Source: Sporosarcina sp. BI001-red (GTDB lineage: Bacteria; Bacillota; Bacilli; Bacillales_A; Planococcaceae). Taken from it: DNA of 64,000 nt. The notes beneath the pieces are model-generated. The model was not told where the DNA came from and did not search any database. It was given only the letters and a program-made list of their open reading frames with translations. Location of the stretch: the NCBI RefSeq assembly GCF_003384035.1, contig NZ_QQAK01000011.1, positions 62,001 to 126,000 of the forward strand, read 5' to 3'. The position numbers and the translations under genes were made by a program. Positions 52,931-61,700 of this stretch are shown here, in pieces (positions within the stretch are counted from its first letter, which is position 1; each line of letters starts with the position of its first letter).

Positions 52931-53947
52931 TTAATCTTTAGTTAACAACTTTGCTACAATACTTTCCACAGTGCCTACTTGGGTAAGTTGAACAGCTGTC
53001 CCTGCCCATAATGACAAAAGTTCCGCATTGTTTTGGACAGCTGCTTCTTTTCTAATGCGTTTCGTCAAGTCGTTTTGATAGGGATAGGGTGCAATAGGTG
53101 ATCCGTTCATCTGTTCAATGAATCGATTGTGAATACCCCGAGCCGGTCTGCCTGAGAACGCCTCTGTAATCACCGTATTGTCCGAATTTGCATTCAAAAC
53201 TGCTTGTTTATACGAATCCGCTGCGCCACTTTCTTCTGTCGCAAGAAAAGCCGTTCCAATTTGAACAGCAGACGCACCGCTATTCAGCAGTTCTTTCATG
53301 CGTGAATTGGTTGCAATTCCGCCAGCTGCAATCATCGGAATTCGAATGAGTTCTCGCGCCTCCGCCAGTAAGTCGTCTAGCGAAACTAACGGACCTTCCG
53401 GATGAAACGACCCTCTATGTCCACCGGCTTCTGCTCCTTGGATGACGACCATATCTAGCCCTGCCTGTTGCACAGCCATTGCTTCGTCTATAGTGGTTGC
53501 CGTTCCCATTAAAAGGATTCCAGCTTCGCGAAGTCTTTCAACGGATTCACCATATGGAATTCCGAATGTAAACGAACACGCTGCCGGTTTTTCTTCTAGT
53601 ACGACGTCAATTTGACTCTGTAAATCCGGTTCAGACAGCGGTGCTTTCCAGAAAGGCATTCCAAGCTGTTCTCCGATTGGCTGAAGTGCTAAATAGGCTA
53701 AGCGCAATTGTTCTTGGTTAAATGGCGTGTTGTCCGGCACAAATAGATTCACAGAAAAAGGTCTTTTAGTAAGTGACTTTACCTGCTGAATTGCAGCGCG
53801 AGTGTCAGCAGCAGATAAGTACCCTGCTCCGAGTGACCCTAAAATACCAGCTTCTGCACATGCTGCCACGAATTCAGGTGTCGTAATACCCGCCATAGGC
53901 GCTTGAATAATCGGATGTTGAATTCCCAGAGTGTGTTCGAACCCCAT
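52931..53947 (-). CDS. Nitronate monooxygenase-like flavoprotein
   Basis: A 338-residue FMN TIM barrel of the nitronate monooxygenase (2-nitropropane dioxygenase-like) family. HPIIQAPMAGITTPEFVAACAEAGILGSLGAG is at the N-terminus, VVIQGAEAGGHRGSFHP contains the catalytic-type His region, and IPMIAAGGIATNSRMKELLNSGASAVQIGTAFLATEESG is the phosphate-binding part. It detoxifies nitronates such as propionate-3-nitronate, or has related activity; FabK-type enoyl reductase is less likely. ATG at 53947 with AGGAGGGAAA upstream. It is separated from the YwbE gene by 33 bp, a likely pair. Confidence 0.87.
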   Translation of the reverse strand: MGFEHTLGIQHPIIQAPMAGITTPEFVAACAEAGILGSLGAGYLSAADTRAAIQQVKSLTKRPFSVNLFVPDNTPFNQEQLRLAYLALQPIGEQLGMPFWKAPLSEPDLQSQIDVVLEEKPAACSFTFGIPYGESVERLREAGILLMGTATTIDEAMAVQQAGLDMVVIQGAEAGGHRGSFHPEGPLVSLDDLLAEARELIRIPMIAAGGIATNSRMKELLNSGASAVQIGTAFLATEESGAADSYKQAVLNANSDNTVITEAFSGRPARGIHNRFIEQMNGSPIAPYPYQNDLTKRIRKEAAVQNNAELLSLWAGTAVQLTQVGTVESIVAKLLTKD

Positions 53948-53980
53948 GATTTCCCTCCTATTCATAGTGGTCAGGATTTT

Positions 53981-54178
53981 TTAGTTCCCTAAAATGTCGC
54001 ACACTCTGCCGACTTGTCCATCTTCAAGACGCACTTTGATGCCGTGAGGATGATGGGCTGAATTTGTCAGCAAGTCTTTAACAATCCCCTCTGTCTTTGC
54101 ACCGCTCCGCTGATCTTTCTTCAAGATGACTGCTACTTTTAATCCTGGATGAATATCATTTCTGTTTTTACCGTCCAT
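53981..54178 (-). CDS. YwbE-family small protein
   Basis: A 65-residue protein (DGKNRNDIHPGLKVAVILKKDQRSGAKTEGIVKDLLTNSAHHPHGIKVRLEDGQVGRVCDIL) matching the YwbE family of unknown function; the fold is predicted to be a KOW/SH3-like barrel. AGGAG eight bases upstream fixes the start at 54178; a longer frame to 54337 runs into the repeat element and is not used. It lies 33 bp upstream of the nitronate monooxygenase gene and likely shares its transcript. Confidence 0.88.
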   Translation of the reverse strand: MDGKNRNDIHPGLKVAVILKKDQRSGAKTEGIVKDLLTNSAHHPHGIKVRLEDGQVGRVCDILGN

Positions 54179-54210
54179 AGTTACCACTCCTTTATTAATA
54201 GTCTGCATAA

Positions 54211-54345
54211 CAGTGTTGATTTGCGCTGCAGGCGAACACTTTCCGAGGGGCTCGATTTCAGCCGCTTCCCTCGCTACGCTCAGTCCAGGGTCTTCAATCT
54301 TCGCTGATCCCTCCGGAGTCGCCGCCTTCCACTCCAATCAACGGA
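54211..54345 (+). repeat. Intergenic palindromic element, copy 3
   Basis: A 135-bp element, from CAGTGTTGATTTGCGCTGCA to CACTCCAATCAACGGA, largely identical to the reverse strand of 10765-10908. Inverted ends GTTGATT and AATCAAC are intact. It lies upstream of the YwbE gene and near the MarR operator. The region 54179-54445 holds no gene apart from it. Confidence 0.82.
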
Positions 54346-54445
54346 GATAATTAATATATACATTACTCCTATATAAGTCTCTGTACTAGTTTATCACATC
54401 TAGTTTGGGCATTTATGTTGGTAGATAATAATAAAAACATTCTAG

Positions 54446-54490
54446 TTGACGCACAATAGTTTATGCCCTAAACTAGTAATTAGTTTAGGG
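54446..54490 (+). promoter_or_regulatory. marR promoter with palindromic operator
   Basis: TTGACG (54446-54451) and TAAACT (54469-54474) are spaced exactly 17 bp. A perfect inverted repeat, CCCTAAACTA (54466-54475) with TAGTTTAGGG (54481-54490), covers the -10 and start region. That is the expected place for autorepression by the MarR protein encoded next. TAGTTTA half-sites recur nearby (about 54388 and 54403). Confidence 0.8.
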
Positions 54491-54502
54491 GGTGAACTTA
54501 TT

Positions 54503-54955
54503 ATGAAAGAAACATTACTAGAAGCAATTGAGTTATTCGAGGAAGTGATGATTTACGGAACGGAGCATTTCATAAAGTCGGTTCAATCACCGATTTGGAA
54601 AGAGTATTCTCCAGAGCAGATTCAAACGTTAAAGCTGTTATCGGCTTATGATTCCTTATCAAATGGCAAACTTGCGGAACTACAGGGTGTCCACAAAAGT
54701 GCGATTACGGCTCGTTTAAAGAAGCTCGAAGAAAAAGGACTGATCCGTACCGAACGTGCTCAGCATGACCAACGTGCAAAAGTGGTTCGACTGACCGAAG
54801 AAGGTCAAGAAATTCTTGTTGCTTCGAATACTGCCATCAACGAAACGATCACCTCTCTTTTTAGTGATGAAATATCAGAAGAGGAGCTGGTCCAGTTCGT
54901 CCGCACATTCCGGAAACTGAAAGATATCTTACAAATGAGGGAGTTTAACGAATGA
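54503..54955 (+). CDS. MarR-family transcriptional regulator
   Basis: A 150-residue MarR protein. The winged helix (about 35-115) contains LLSAYDSLSNGKLAELQGVHKSAITARLKKLEEKGLIRTERAQHDQRAKVVRLTEEG with the usual beta-wing DQR. ATG at 54503 is nine bases after AGGGGGTG; a TTG 57 bp upstream falls in the promoter. It overlaps the MMPL gene by 4 bp (ATGA), so the two form a co-translated unit similar to Bacillus ydgG-ydgH. The palindrome at 54466-54490 is the likely operator. Confidence 0.9.
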   Translation: MKETLLEAIELFEEVMIYGTEHFIKSVQSPIWKEYSPEQIQTLKLLSAYDSLSNGKLAELQGVHKSAITARLKKLEEKGLIRTERAQHDQRAKVVRLTEEGQEILVASNTAINETITSLFSDEISEEELVQFVRTFRKLKDILQMREFNE

Positions 54956-57606
54956 AAACGATATTAAAATTTAGATGGCCGATCTTCATCGTATTGCTTG
55001 GCCTTGCGATCGGATTGTTGTTCGTTGCACCTGACCTTGCAAAGCAAGCAGAAGAAGCCGGTTCGTTCCAGTTAGCGGACGATGCGGATTCCCAGAAAGC
55101 GGCGGATATCTTAGAACAAGCAGGCGCTTCAGAAGATACACTTTCCCTCGTCTATGACTTTGACAAAGCCGTATCGGATGAAGACAAAAAAGCGGTTCAG
55201 GCCACTGCGAAAGAAATTGCAGACTTAGGAAAACCTGTGACTGCTGTCATGGATCCATTTGAAAGCGCGGAGATTGAAGATCAACTTGTCTCTGAAGACA
55301 AGAAAACGGTACTTGTTCCGATCACTGTAGATGGTTCAGAAGAAGAAGTCATCGATCTAAGTGATAAAATCCGTTCTGAAATGCTGCCGAAAGACACAAC
55401 AGTCTATCTAACTGGCGAAGCCATCATCAATAATGATGTGAACGACAGTGCGCAAGAAGGATTGAAGAAAACGGAAGTCATCACCGTTGTCCTTATCTTC
55501 GCTTTGCTTCTTATCGTGTTCCGTTCAATTGTGACACCAATCGTTCCACTGATCGCCGTTGGGATTACATACTTGCTCAGTCAATCTCTCGTTGCGTTCT
55601 TCGTAGATTGGTTCGGGTTCCCGGTCTCCAACTACACGCAGATTTTCCTCGTCGCGATTCTATTCGGACTCGGGACTGACTACTGTATCCTGCTCTTGAG
55701 CCGGTACAAAGAGGAATTGATTGAAGGACACGAAATCCAGGAAGCAATTGTGAACACATATAAAACTGCAGGTCGTACGTTGATTATCAGTTCACTTGCT
55801 GTATTCATCGGATTCGCGGCGATTGGGTTCGCTGACTTCCCTATCTTTAAATCCGCTGTCGCGGTTGCTGTAGGAATAGCGGTACTGATTCTTGTCCTGT
55901 TTACAGTCGTTCCCCTGTTCATGATGTTGCTAAAAGACAAATTGTTCTGGCCAGCAAAACAGGCAACGACTCATAACGATAGTAAATTGTGGGTTCGTTT
56001 CAGTAAGCTATCCGTTTCACGCCCATTGCTCTCGATGGCAATCGTTGCAGTTATTACAGTGCCATTATTGCTGACGTACGACAACGATCTTTCCTTTAAT
56101 ACAGTGGATGAAATCGATCAGTCGAAAGAATCCGTGAAAGGATTGAACTTGATCTCAGAAGGATTCGGGAAAGGGGATTCCCTTCCAGTCCAGGTCATCT
56201 TGAAATCTGATAGTTCTATTGTCGATGAAAAAGATGTCCCCTATTTGGAAACAATCAGTCGAAACCTAGAGAAAGTGGATGGTGTGAAATCCGTTCGCAC
56301 GATTACTCGACCAACAGGTGAGCAAATTGATGAGTTAAATGTCGATACGCAGCTGGGATTACTCTCCGATGGACTAAAAGAAGCAAATGACGGTATTAAA
56401 AGCGTTCAAGACGGACTTGGGCAAGTCGAAGGAGGACTGAACGATGCCGCAAGCCAGCTACCGTCTGGTTCTGAAGCATCGTCAGGCGGTGCAGGATTGC
56501 GTCAAGCTGCGCAAGGTATTGGGCAAATCAATGACCAGCTTGGGCAAATTGCTGGCGGATTATCTCAAGGAATGCCGGCCGCTCAAGCTGCAGGCGGTTT
56601 GAATGACCTTAGTGCAGAGCTAGGCAAAATCTCTACAAGCCTGAATGGCGCTGCAGGACAGATCGAAGGATCCGGTTCCCAAATTGGCCAGCTTAGCGGC
56701 GGACTCAGTCAGCTTGCTAAAGGCGTCACTGATTCTAAAAATGGTCTCACTGAAATCAGCAAAGGTCTCACAGAAGTGACCGATATGCTGAAAGATATGA
56801 GTGAAACACCAAGTATCCGCGATACAGGAATCTACATTCCCGCAGGTACACTCGGCGAAGAAGAGTTCCAACCAGTCATCGATCGTTATACATTTGGCGA
56901 CGAAACCGGAATTCTTATGGAAGTGATATTGAAAGATGATCCCTATGCCCGTGAATCGATTGCAACAGTACATGCGATCAAGGACAGCGTAAGGACTTCT
57001 GTCATCGGTACTCCATTTGAAGATACGGAAGTTGCATTCGCAGGTATTTCCAGCATGAACTCAGACCTTGATGATATTTCATCGCAAGACTTTACCCGGA
57101 CCGTTGTCATTATGTTGGTCGGACTGTTCGTCGTATTGACGATTCTATTCCGCTCCGCAATCATGCCACTGTATATGATCGGTTCGTTGCTGCTCACGTA
57201 TTACACGGCAATTTCCGTGACGGAATTGATTTTCGTAAATATTCTGGGCTACGACGGCATCAGCTGGGCAGTTCCATTCTTCGGATTCATCATGCTCATC
57301 GCGCTCGGTGTCGACTATTCAATCTTCCTGCTCGATCGCTTCCGTGAAGAGAGTATCAAAGGAAGTACGATTGCCGATGCATTGAAGATCTCCATGGCCA
57401 AGATGGGCACAGTCATCATCACCGCAGCTGTCATCTTAGCCGGTACATTCGGTGCAATGATGCCGTCCGGCGTCTTGAGCCTCGTGCAGATTGCAACCAT
57501 CGTCATTACAGGTCTCTTGCTGTATGGACTCATCATTTTACCGCTTCTGATCCCGGCGATCACCGTATCGTTCGGCCGAGGCGTCTGGTGGCCATTCCGC
57601 GGGTGA
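54952..57606 (+). CDS. MMPL/RND transporter (YdgH-like)
   Basis: An 884-residue transporter with 12 membrane segments. First-half core contains FGLGTDYCILLLSRYKEELIEG, and second-half core contains ALGVDYSIFLLDRFREES; the Asp-Tyr pairs are the presumed proton relays. The second outer loop (about 480-630) has a repeated heptad-like pattern of GLxQxxxGLxxAxxQL type (IKSVQDGLGQVEGGLNDA, IGQINDQLGQIAGGL), forming a probable extracellular coiled coil as in YhgE/Pip-type proteins. Under MarR control by arrangement. Likely exports a lipophilic toxin or lipid. Confidence 0.9.
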   Translation: MKTILKFRWPIFIVLLGLAIGLLFVAPDLAKQAEEAGSFQLADDADSQKAADILEQAGASEDTLSLVYDFDKAVSDEDKKAVQATAKEIADLGKPVTAVMDPFESAEIEDQLVSEDKKTVLVPITVDGSEEEVIDLSDKIRSEMLPKDTTVYLTGEAIINNDVNDSAQEGLKKTEVITVVLIFALLLIVFRSIVTPIVPLIAVGITYLLSQSLVAFFVDWFGFPVSNYTQIFLVAILFGLGTDYCILLLSRYKEELIEGHEIQEAIVNTYKTAGRTLIISSLAVFIGFAAIGFADFPIFKSAVAVAVGIAVLILVLFTVVPLFMMLLKDKLFWPAKQATTHNDSKLWVRFSKLSVSRPLLSMAIVAVITVPLLLTYDNDLSFNTVDEIDQSKESVKGLNLISEGFGKGDSLPVQVILKSDSSIVDEKDVPYLETISRNLEKVDGVKSVRTITRPTGEQIDELNVDTQLGLLSDGLKEANDGIKSVQDGLGQVEGGLNDAASQLPSGSEASSGGAGLRQAAQGIGQINDQLGQIAGGLSQGMPAAQAAGGLNDLSAELGKISTSLNGAAGQIEGSGSQIGQLSGGLSQLAKGVTDSKNGLTEISKGLTEVTDMLKDMSETPSIRDTGIYIPAGTLGEEEFQPVIDRYTFGDETGILMEVILKDDPYARESIATVHAIKDSVRTSVIGTPFEDTEVAFAGISSMNSDLDDISSQDFTRTVVIMLVGLFVVLTILFRSAIMPLYMIGSLLLTYYTAISVTELIFVNILGYDGISWAVPFFGFIMLIALGVDYSIFLLDRFREESIKGSTIADALKISMAKMGTVIITAAVILAGTFGAMMPSGVLSLVQIATIVITGLLLYGLIILPLLIPAITVSFGRGVWWPFRG

Positions 57607-57629
57607 TTGTCCCGTAAAATTTTTAGAAA

Positions 57630-57668
57630 TGCCCGAAACAGATTACTACCTGTTCCGGGCGTTTTTTT
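57630..57668 (+). terminator. Terminator of the marR-MMPL operon
   Basis: GCCCGAAACAG pairs with CTGTTCCGGGC (one mismatch) around ATTACTAC, followed by G and seven T. Confidence 0.88.
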
Positions 57669-57683
57669 GTACTCAGGCATCGT

Positions 57684-58580
57684 TCAGACGGTCGAATCGA
57701 TTTCATAGAATTCTTTATACAGCTGTTCGAGATTGCCATTGCTCCGACGGACTCCCAGCACTTTCGCTCCGCTTTCTAATAACTTTCCTAAATAGGCTTC
57801 TAATGGGTATGCCGGATCTGTGACCAATCCGTCCTCAGCTTCGCGGAACGGCAGCGGACTGTTACTGTTCGCCAACAGTTGAGCGGCTGAGCGGCCGTCC
57901 GGCATGGAAAACTCAATATAGAACGGCGTCTCCTCAGAGTGCTCCATACTGGTCTTCACAAGTTCTCCGTCTTTAAGGAACCAAATAGTTTTCGTCAGAT
58001 CCTCCAGTATGTCCAAGTTATGAGTAGAAACTAGGATACTAATTCCCCGGTCACGTAGCGAGCGGATCAATTGCTTCAATTCTATCACGCTCGTAGGATC
58101 GAGCCCGTTGAATGGTTCATCCATCAGAATGACACGCGGATTGGTCAGAATGCTCAAGGCAATCAGTAAATGCTGTCGCATTCCGTAGGAGTATGACTTA
58201 ACCGGCTGGTCCACATAGCTTCGGACGCCGATGCTGTCAACTACACTGTCGATTATTTGGCGTTCGAGCTTATAGATGCTGGCAACGAACGCCAGATGAT
58301 CATACCCGGTCAGCTGCTGATATAAATAGTTATCGCTTGGTAAGAAGGATACGTATTGGAAAAACTCAGGGTTTTGATTGGAAACCCCTTCGACTGTCAC
58401 CGAGCCCTGCTCCACCCTCTCGAGTGACAGAATAGAGCGCATCAGCGTCGATTTCCCAGCTCCGTTTGGGCCAACTAGCCCGATGACGTCTCCTTTCTCC
58501 ATCGTAAAAGATATCTCTTTTAATACGGAGCGTTTCCCATATTTTTTCGTTAGCTGATGAACCGTCAAAACAGACATCAT
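57684..58580 (-). CDS. ABC-2 type transporter ATPase, downstream module
   Basis: About 298 residues: Walker A GPNGAGKST, signature YSYGMRQ in place of LSGGQ (as in many ABC-2 type lantibiotic/exporter ATPases), Walker B ILMDEPFNGLD, H-loop STHN. The C-terminal part (about 220-298) is variable. Two ATGs (58580, 58577) overlap the stop codon of the permease gene, in translational coupling. It is a clear paralogue of the ATPase at 62822, sharing QLTGYDHLAFV and QHLLIALSILTNPR. Partner is the 829-residue permease. Confidence 0.87.
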   Translation of the reverse strand: MMSVLTVHQLTKKYGKRSVLKEISFTMEKGDVIGLVGPNGAGKSTLMRSILSLERVEQGSVTVEGVSNQNPEFFQYVSFLPSDNYLYQQLTGYDHLAFVASIYKLERQIIDSVVDSIGVRSYVDQPVKSYSYGMRQHLLIALSILTNPRVILMDEPFNGLDPTSVIELKQLIRSLRDRGISILVSTHNLDILEDLTKTIWFLKDGELVKTSMEHSEETPFYIEFSMPDGRSAAQLLANSNSPLPFREAEDGLVTDPAYPLEAYLGKLLESGAKVLGVRRSNGNLEQLYKEFYEIDSTV

Positions 58581-61066
58581 GACACCTTCTTTCCAGGGGA
58601 TAGTAGGCCTAAAAGGAATAATGCAAACCCGCCGATGACGAGGACCAGACACCCAGTCAGGACATTCACGCTGGCAGAGTTTGCCTCCACCGATTTCCAG
58701 CCGTCTGCGATATTCCACGTATCAAAATACAAAAACGGATTGAACACCATCAGGTCGTGGGCCGGGAACTGGCTCGCCGCTACAACTCCTGCGATAGTGA
58801 GGAACAATGTCGTCAGGATGGCAGCATATGGATGGTTCATCCACCTGCCGAGCAATCCGAACAGGCCGTTCAGAAAAAAGAGCTGCGCCAGCACGAGAAC
58901 GAGACATTTCACAAGAAGACTTCCCAAACCATCAAACGAAAAGTACGTCAGGTCCACCGGGGAGTAGAACAGGGTCTCCTTTGAACTCTCAGCGGCAGCC
59001 GCCGTGGCGTACGTCACAATCGGATACTGGGCATCCCCGATTCCGCCAAGCAGTGAATTGAACAGGAAGACCAGCACGCCTGCCACAAACAACAGCACAT
59101 AAGCCATTGCCAGGTTATAGATCGTTTTACTGATATAGACCGACCGGAGACGGAGTGGCTGGGTCGATAGGAACTGGACGGACGGAACCGGCTTTTTCTC
59201 CTCTGCCATACTAGTCCAAAGAAAGAGGACAAATACGCCGAGCACAAGCCACGGCACATTCCACGTGAAGAAACGGTAGCTGGTAAACAAAGCGCTGTTT
59301 CCGTATTTCGTGTTTCCCTCCTGTTTCTCCACTAATGTTTTGTAATGTTGGCTATCAAGCGCCGCTGTCTTCGGATCATCTAAGTTCGACACCCATACAT
59401 CACCGATTGGCCAAGGGGATAACCCCTTTTTTTCCAAAAGTACCTGCTGTTCTTCCGTGGCCATGACAGTTACGCTCCAAAGCGTCTGTTCCAGCTCTTT
59501 GTATGATTGATAATCATCTATTGATTTCATTGTTTTTCTATATGCCTCCACAAATTGCGGAGAATTCGCCTGTTTCTTCAAGTTTTCCAGGATAGATGCT
59601 TTTTTCATCATTTCCTCAACTATTTCCGTGTAAGGATTTGCTGCTGTTTCCTCCTCGGTCGAGACATCTGATTGTTCAGATTGCCGGTTCTGTTCGAATT
59701 CCTCCGCTAACAGCTTAAAATCCACTTGCCGATCGATATAGAAACTTTGCAAATCAGTAATGGCACGCAGCGCTTTTTCCGGAAGTTTTTCATTTTGTTG
59801 GTTCACCATAATGACCGTTCCGACAAATACACCAAAAAGAAGAAAAACTAAAAATAAAAATTGACCGCTCCGCCTCTTCTTCAACTTTTCGAATTGAAGC
59901 ATCTTCCATTTCATCTTCGGCTGATATTGCTTTCGATTACCGGTTGTTATCCGTATCTTCAGTATTGGTCTCTTCGTTCGCAACAGTGGATAGGAAACAC
60001 ACAGCACAACAAGGAGCAGTCCCAGCATACCTGCCAAATAGGGAACGAACTGATAGCCAGTTAATAATGGTGCTTCATAGGACAGCACTAAATGTATGGG
60101 GTTTGCCATATGAAATCCTGCTTGTGCGGAAATGATATAGGTAATCAACACCGGCAGTGCAATTGACGTCAAAAGCAAGCCTAAAGAAATACGCTGTTTG
60201 CATAGACATACTGCTACAGTCAGCAGCAATGAGACAAAAACTCCCCAGCCAATTGGGATGAAGAGAAGCCATTTCCATACGGGCACCATCTTTGTTTCCG
60301 CCCCAACAATTACTTCGGTTGGATAGTGGATAGTGTCAAGGTTACCGGTTAATAGAGGCGGTAGCACAGAAAGTATACTGACGATTACAATATAACTTGC
60401 CATGAACAGGAGAAAAGAGATCAAATAACCAAAATAGATAGCTCGATTTGAAACAGAGTTCACCCTGAAAAAGTCAAATGTCCGATTTTGTTCATCCGAA
60501 ATATGTTTATAGGTGAAGAAAAGAAGAAATAGCATCGCTGTAATAGGATTTAAGAATAACTGTAGCAGCTGCTTTGTGAAAAGTACGGAGTAAACAGGGT
60601 TTTGTTGTTCGGTGTAGGGTAAATTATGCATGACCAACATCTGTGCTTTGTCTTTTTCGATTTTCAACAAGCTTTCATTTTCGAAGTTTACGAAATGAAG
60701 CTTTGTATAATTCTCGTATTCATCTATGTATCCAATTAGATCAGCCGCAATCGTCAGATTACCGTCATGTAAGTCTTGATCGATTTCATTTATCAAATCC
60801 TCTTGGGCTAGCAAGCTATCCAGTGCCTGCTGCTGCTCGTCAGGAAGTCCGATATGATTTTTCTTATTTAATGTTTTACTAATAAGAAAGTCGAGAGATT
60901 CTTTACGGTTATCATTTATCTCTTGCAGTTCAGTGAACGTGTTTCCAGAGTAACGGAGATTGGTTAGTAGTAAAGCAGAAGAAATAAGAATAATAGCGAT
61001 TAAGAACAACAAAATATATTTACTTTTAAAGACACCTTTACTTACGTAATTGACAACAGCTCTCAC
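58577..61066 (-). CDS. ABC-2 permease of double length (two fused permease halves)
   Basis: An 829-residue permease. The first unit (about 1-385) has one N-terminal segment (about 18-35), a polar outer loop (about 40-140), and about five segments. A second unit starts at about 390 with MKWKMLQFEKLKKRRSGQFLFLVFLLFGVFVG, another outer loop (about 440-610, acidic, with QSEQSDVSTEEET) and five more segments. So it looks like two ABC-2 permeases in one chain, which would give a full transmembrane set with one dimer of the ATPase. The codon use grows more GC-rich toward the 3' end. Start ATG at 61066 with GAGGAGG upstream. Substrate unknown. Confidence 0.78.
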   Translation of the reverse strand: MRAVVNYVSKGVFKSKYILLFLIAIILISSALLLTNLRYSGNTFTELQEINDNRKESLDFLISKTLNKKNHIGLPDEQQQALDSLLAQEDLINEIDQDLHDGNLTIAADLIGYIDEYENYTKLHFVNFENESLLKIEKDKAQMLVMHNLPYTEQQNPVYSVLFTKQLLQLFLNPITAMLFLLFFTYKHISDEQNRTFDFFRVNSVSNRAIYFGYLISFLLFMASYIVIVSILSVLPPLLTGNLDTIHYPTEVIVGAETKMVPVWKWLLFIPIGWGVFVSLLLTVAVCLCKQRISLGLLLTSIALPVLITYIISAQAGFHMANPIHLVLSYEAPLLTGYQFVPYLAGMLGLLLVVLCVSYPLLRTKRPILKIRITTGNRKQYQPKMKWKMLQFEKLKKRRSGQFLFLVFLLFGVFVGTVIMVNQQNEKLPEKALRAITDLQSFYIDRQVDFKLLAEEFEQNRQSEQSDVSTEEETAANPYTEIVEEMMKKASILENLKKQANSPQFVEAYRKTMKSIDDYQSYKELEQTLWSVTVMATEEQQVLLEKKGLSPWPIGDVWVSNLDDPKTAALDSQHYKTLVEKQEGNTKYGNSALFTSYRFFTWNVPWLVLGVFVLFLWTSMAEEKKPVPSVQFLSTQPLRLRSVYISKTIYNLAMAYVLLFVAGVLVFLFNSLLGGIGDAQYPIVTYATAAAAESSKETLFYSPVDLTYFSFDGLGSLLVKCLVLVLAQLFFLNGLFGLLGRWMNHPYAAILTTLFLTIAGVVAASQFPAHDLMVFNPFLYFDTWNIADGWKSVEANSASVNVLTGCLVLVIGGFALFLLGLLSPGKKVS

Positions 61067-61129
61067 AATACCTCCTCCTCGTCATAACAACTTAGCATTC
61101 CTTTATGGCAAGTAGTTCCTCTTGCGTAT

Positions 61130-61168
61130 AAAATTGACTGCGTCAGTTTATAACTGAGCAGTCAATTT
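61130..61168 (-). terminator. Hairpin terminator after the XRE remnant
   Basis: AAATTGACTGC and TCAGTT pair with AACTGA and GCAGTCAATTT around TAT; one base is unpaired. Followed on the minus strand by TTTTAT. Confidence 0.75.
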
Positions 61169-61221
61169 AATTGGAATCCTATTAACTCCTATACTTTCCA
61201 TATTCCACGACTTTCTTCACG

Positions 61222-61698
61222 TCACTTTTCAAGATTTTGGCTAGTCGGTGCGTAGGGGCCTGTTTTTAGGTAACCAGAAAAAGTAGAAGTTCTGTTATTA
61301 TCCGTAGTTCCTCTGTTGTATAAATATCCTGAGTATGTTTTACCGTTTCTTACTTCTGTAACCCAAACGCTTATTTTTGTTGTATAAGCTAACTGCTTGA
61401 TTACAAAGATTGACTCGATCTCTGCTGTCATCTTAACTGCTTTTCCATTGTCTCGTAAGTGGATTATTTGAAAACACCGAGCTTCCAGCTCATTAATATC
61501 AGGAAGAGTATGACCACAATCTACTGTCAAAGAAAAATCCAATCGATTTGACAGCAGCGATAGAATCTCCTCATTTGGTTTTCATTTTCCGTTTTCAATA
61601 CGACTAACGTATGAGGGGGAACAGATCCCCTTTGCAAGTACTTCCAGTTTCACGCCTTGTCGCAGTCTTTCTTTTTTGATTTGTGTTCCTGGCTTCGT
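61222..61698 (-). pseudogene. Decayed XRE-family regulator joined to a secreted-type C-terminus
   Basis: In one continuous frame of 159 codons the minus strand gives (ACG)KPGTQIKKERLRQGVKLEVLAKGICSPSYVSRIENGK, then TGA (61584-61582), then KPNEEILSLLSNRLDFSLTVDCG. The first part is an intact XRE helix-turn-helix. TGA falls where a sense codon is expected, and the start position holds ACG (61698-61696) instead of ATG, seven bases after AGGAGG. After FVIKQLAY the sequence TTKISVWVTEVRNGKTYSGYLY ... TFSGYLKTGPYAPT is unlike a regulator and may come from another gene by fusion. The probable original role was local control of the flanking ABC genes (TPR-linked XRE type); now dead or recoded. Confidence 0.7.
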
Positions 61699-61700
61699 CT

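Noticed and set aside
54179-54337. N-terminal extension of YwbE through the repeat element
   Set aside because: The extra 53 residues are encoded by the palindromic element, and a good AGGAG fixes the start at 54178.
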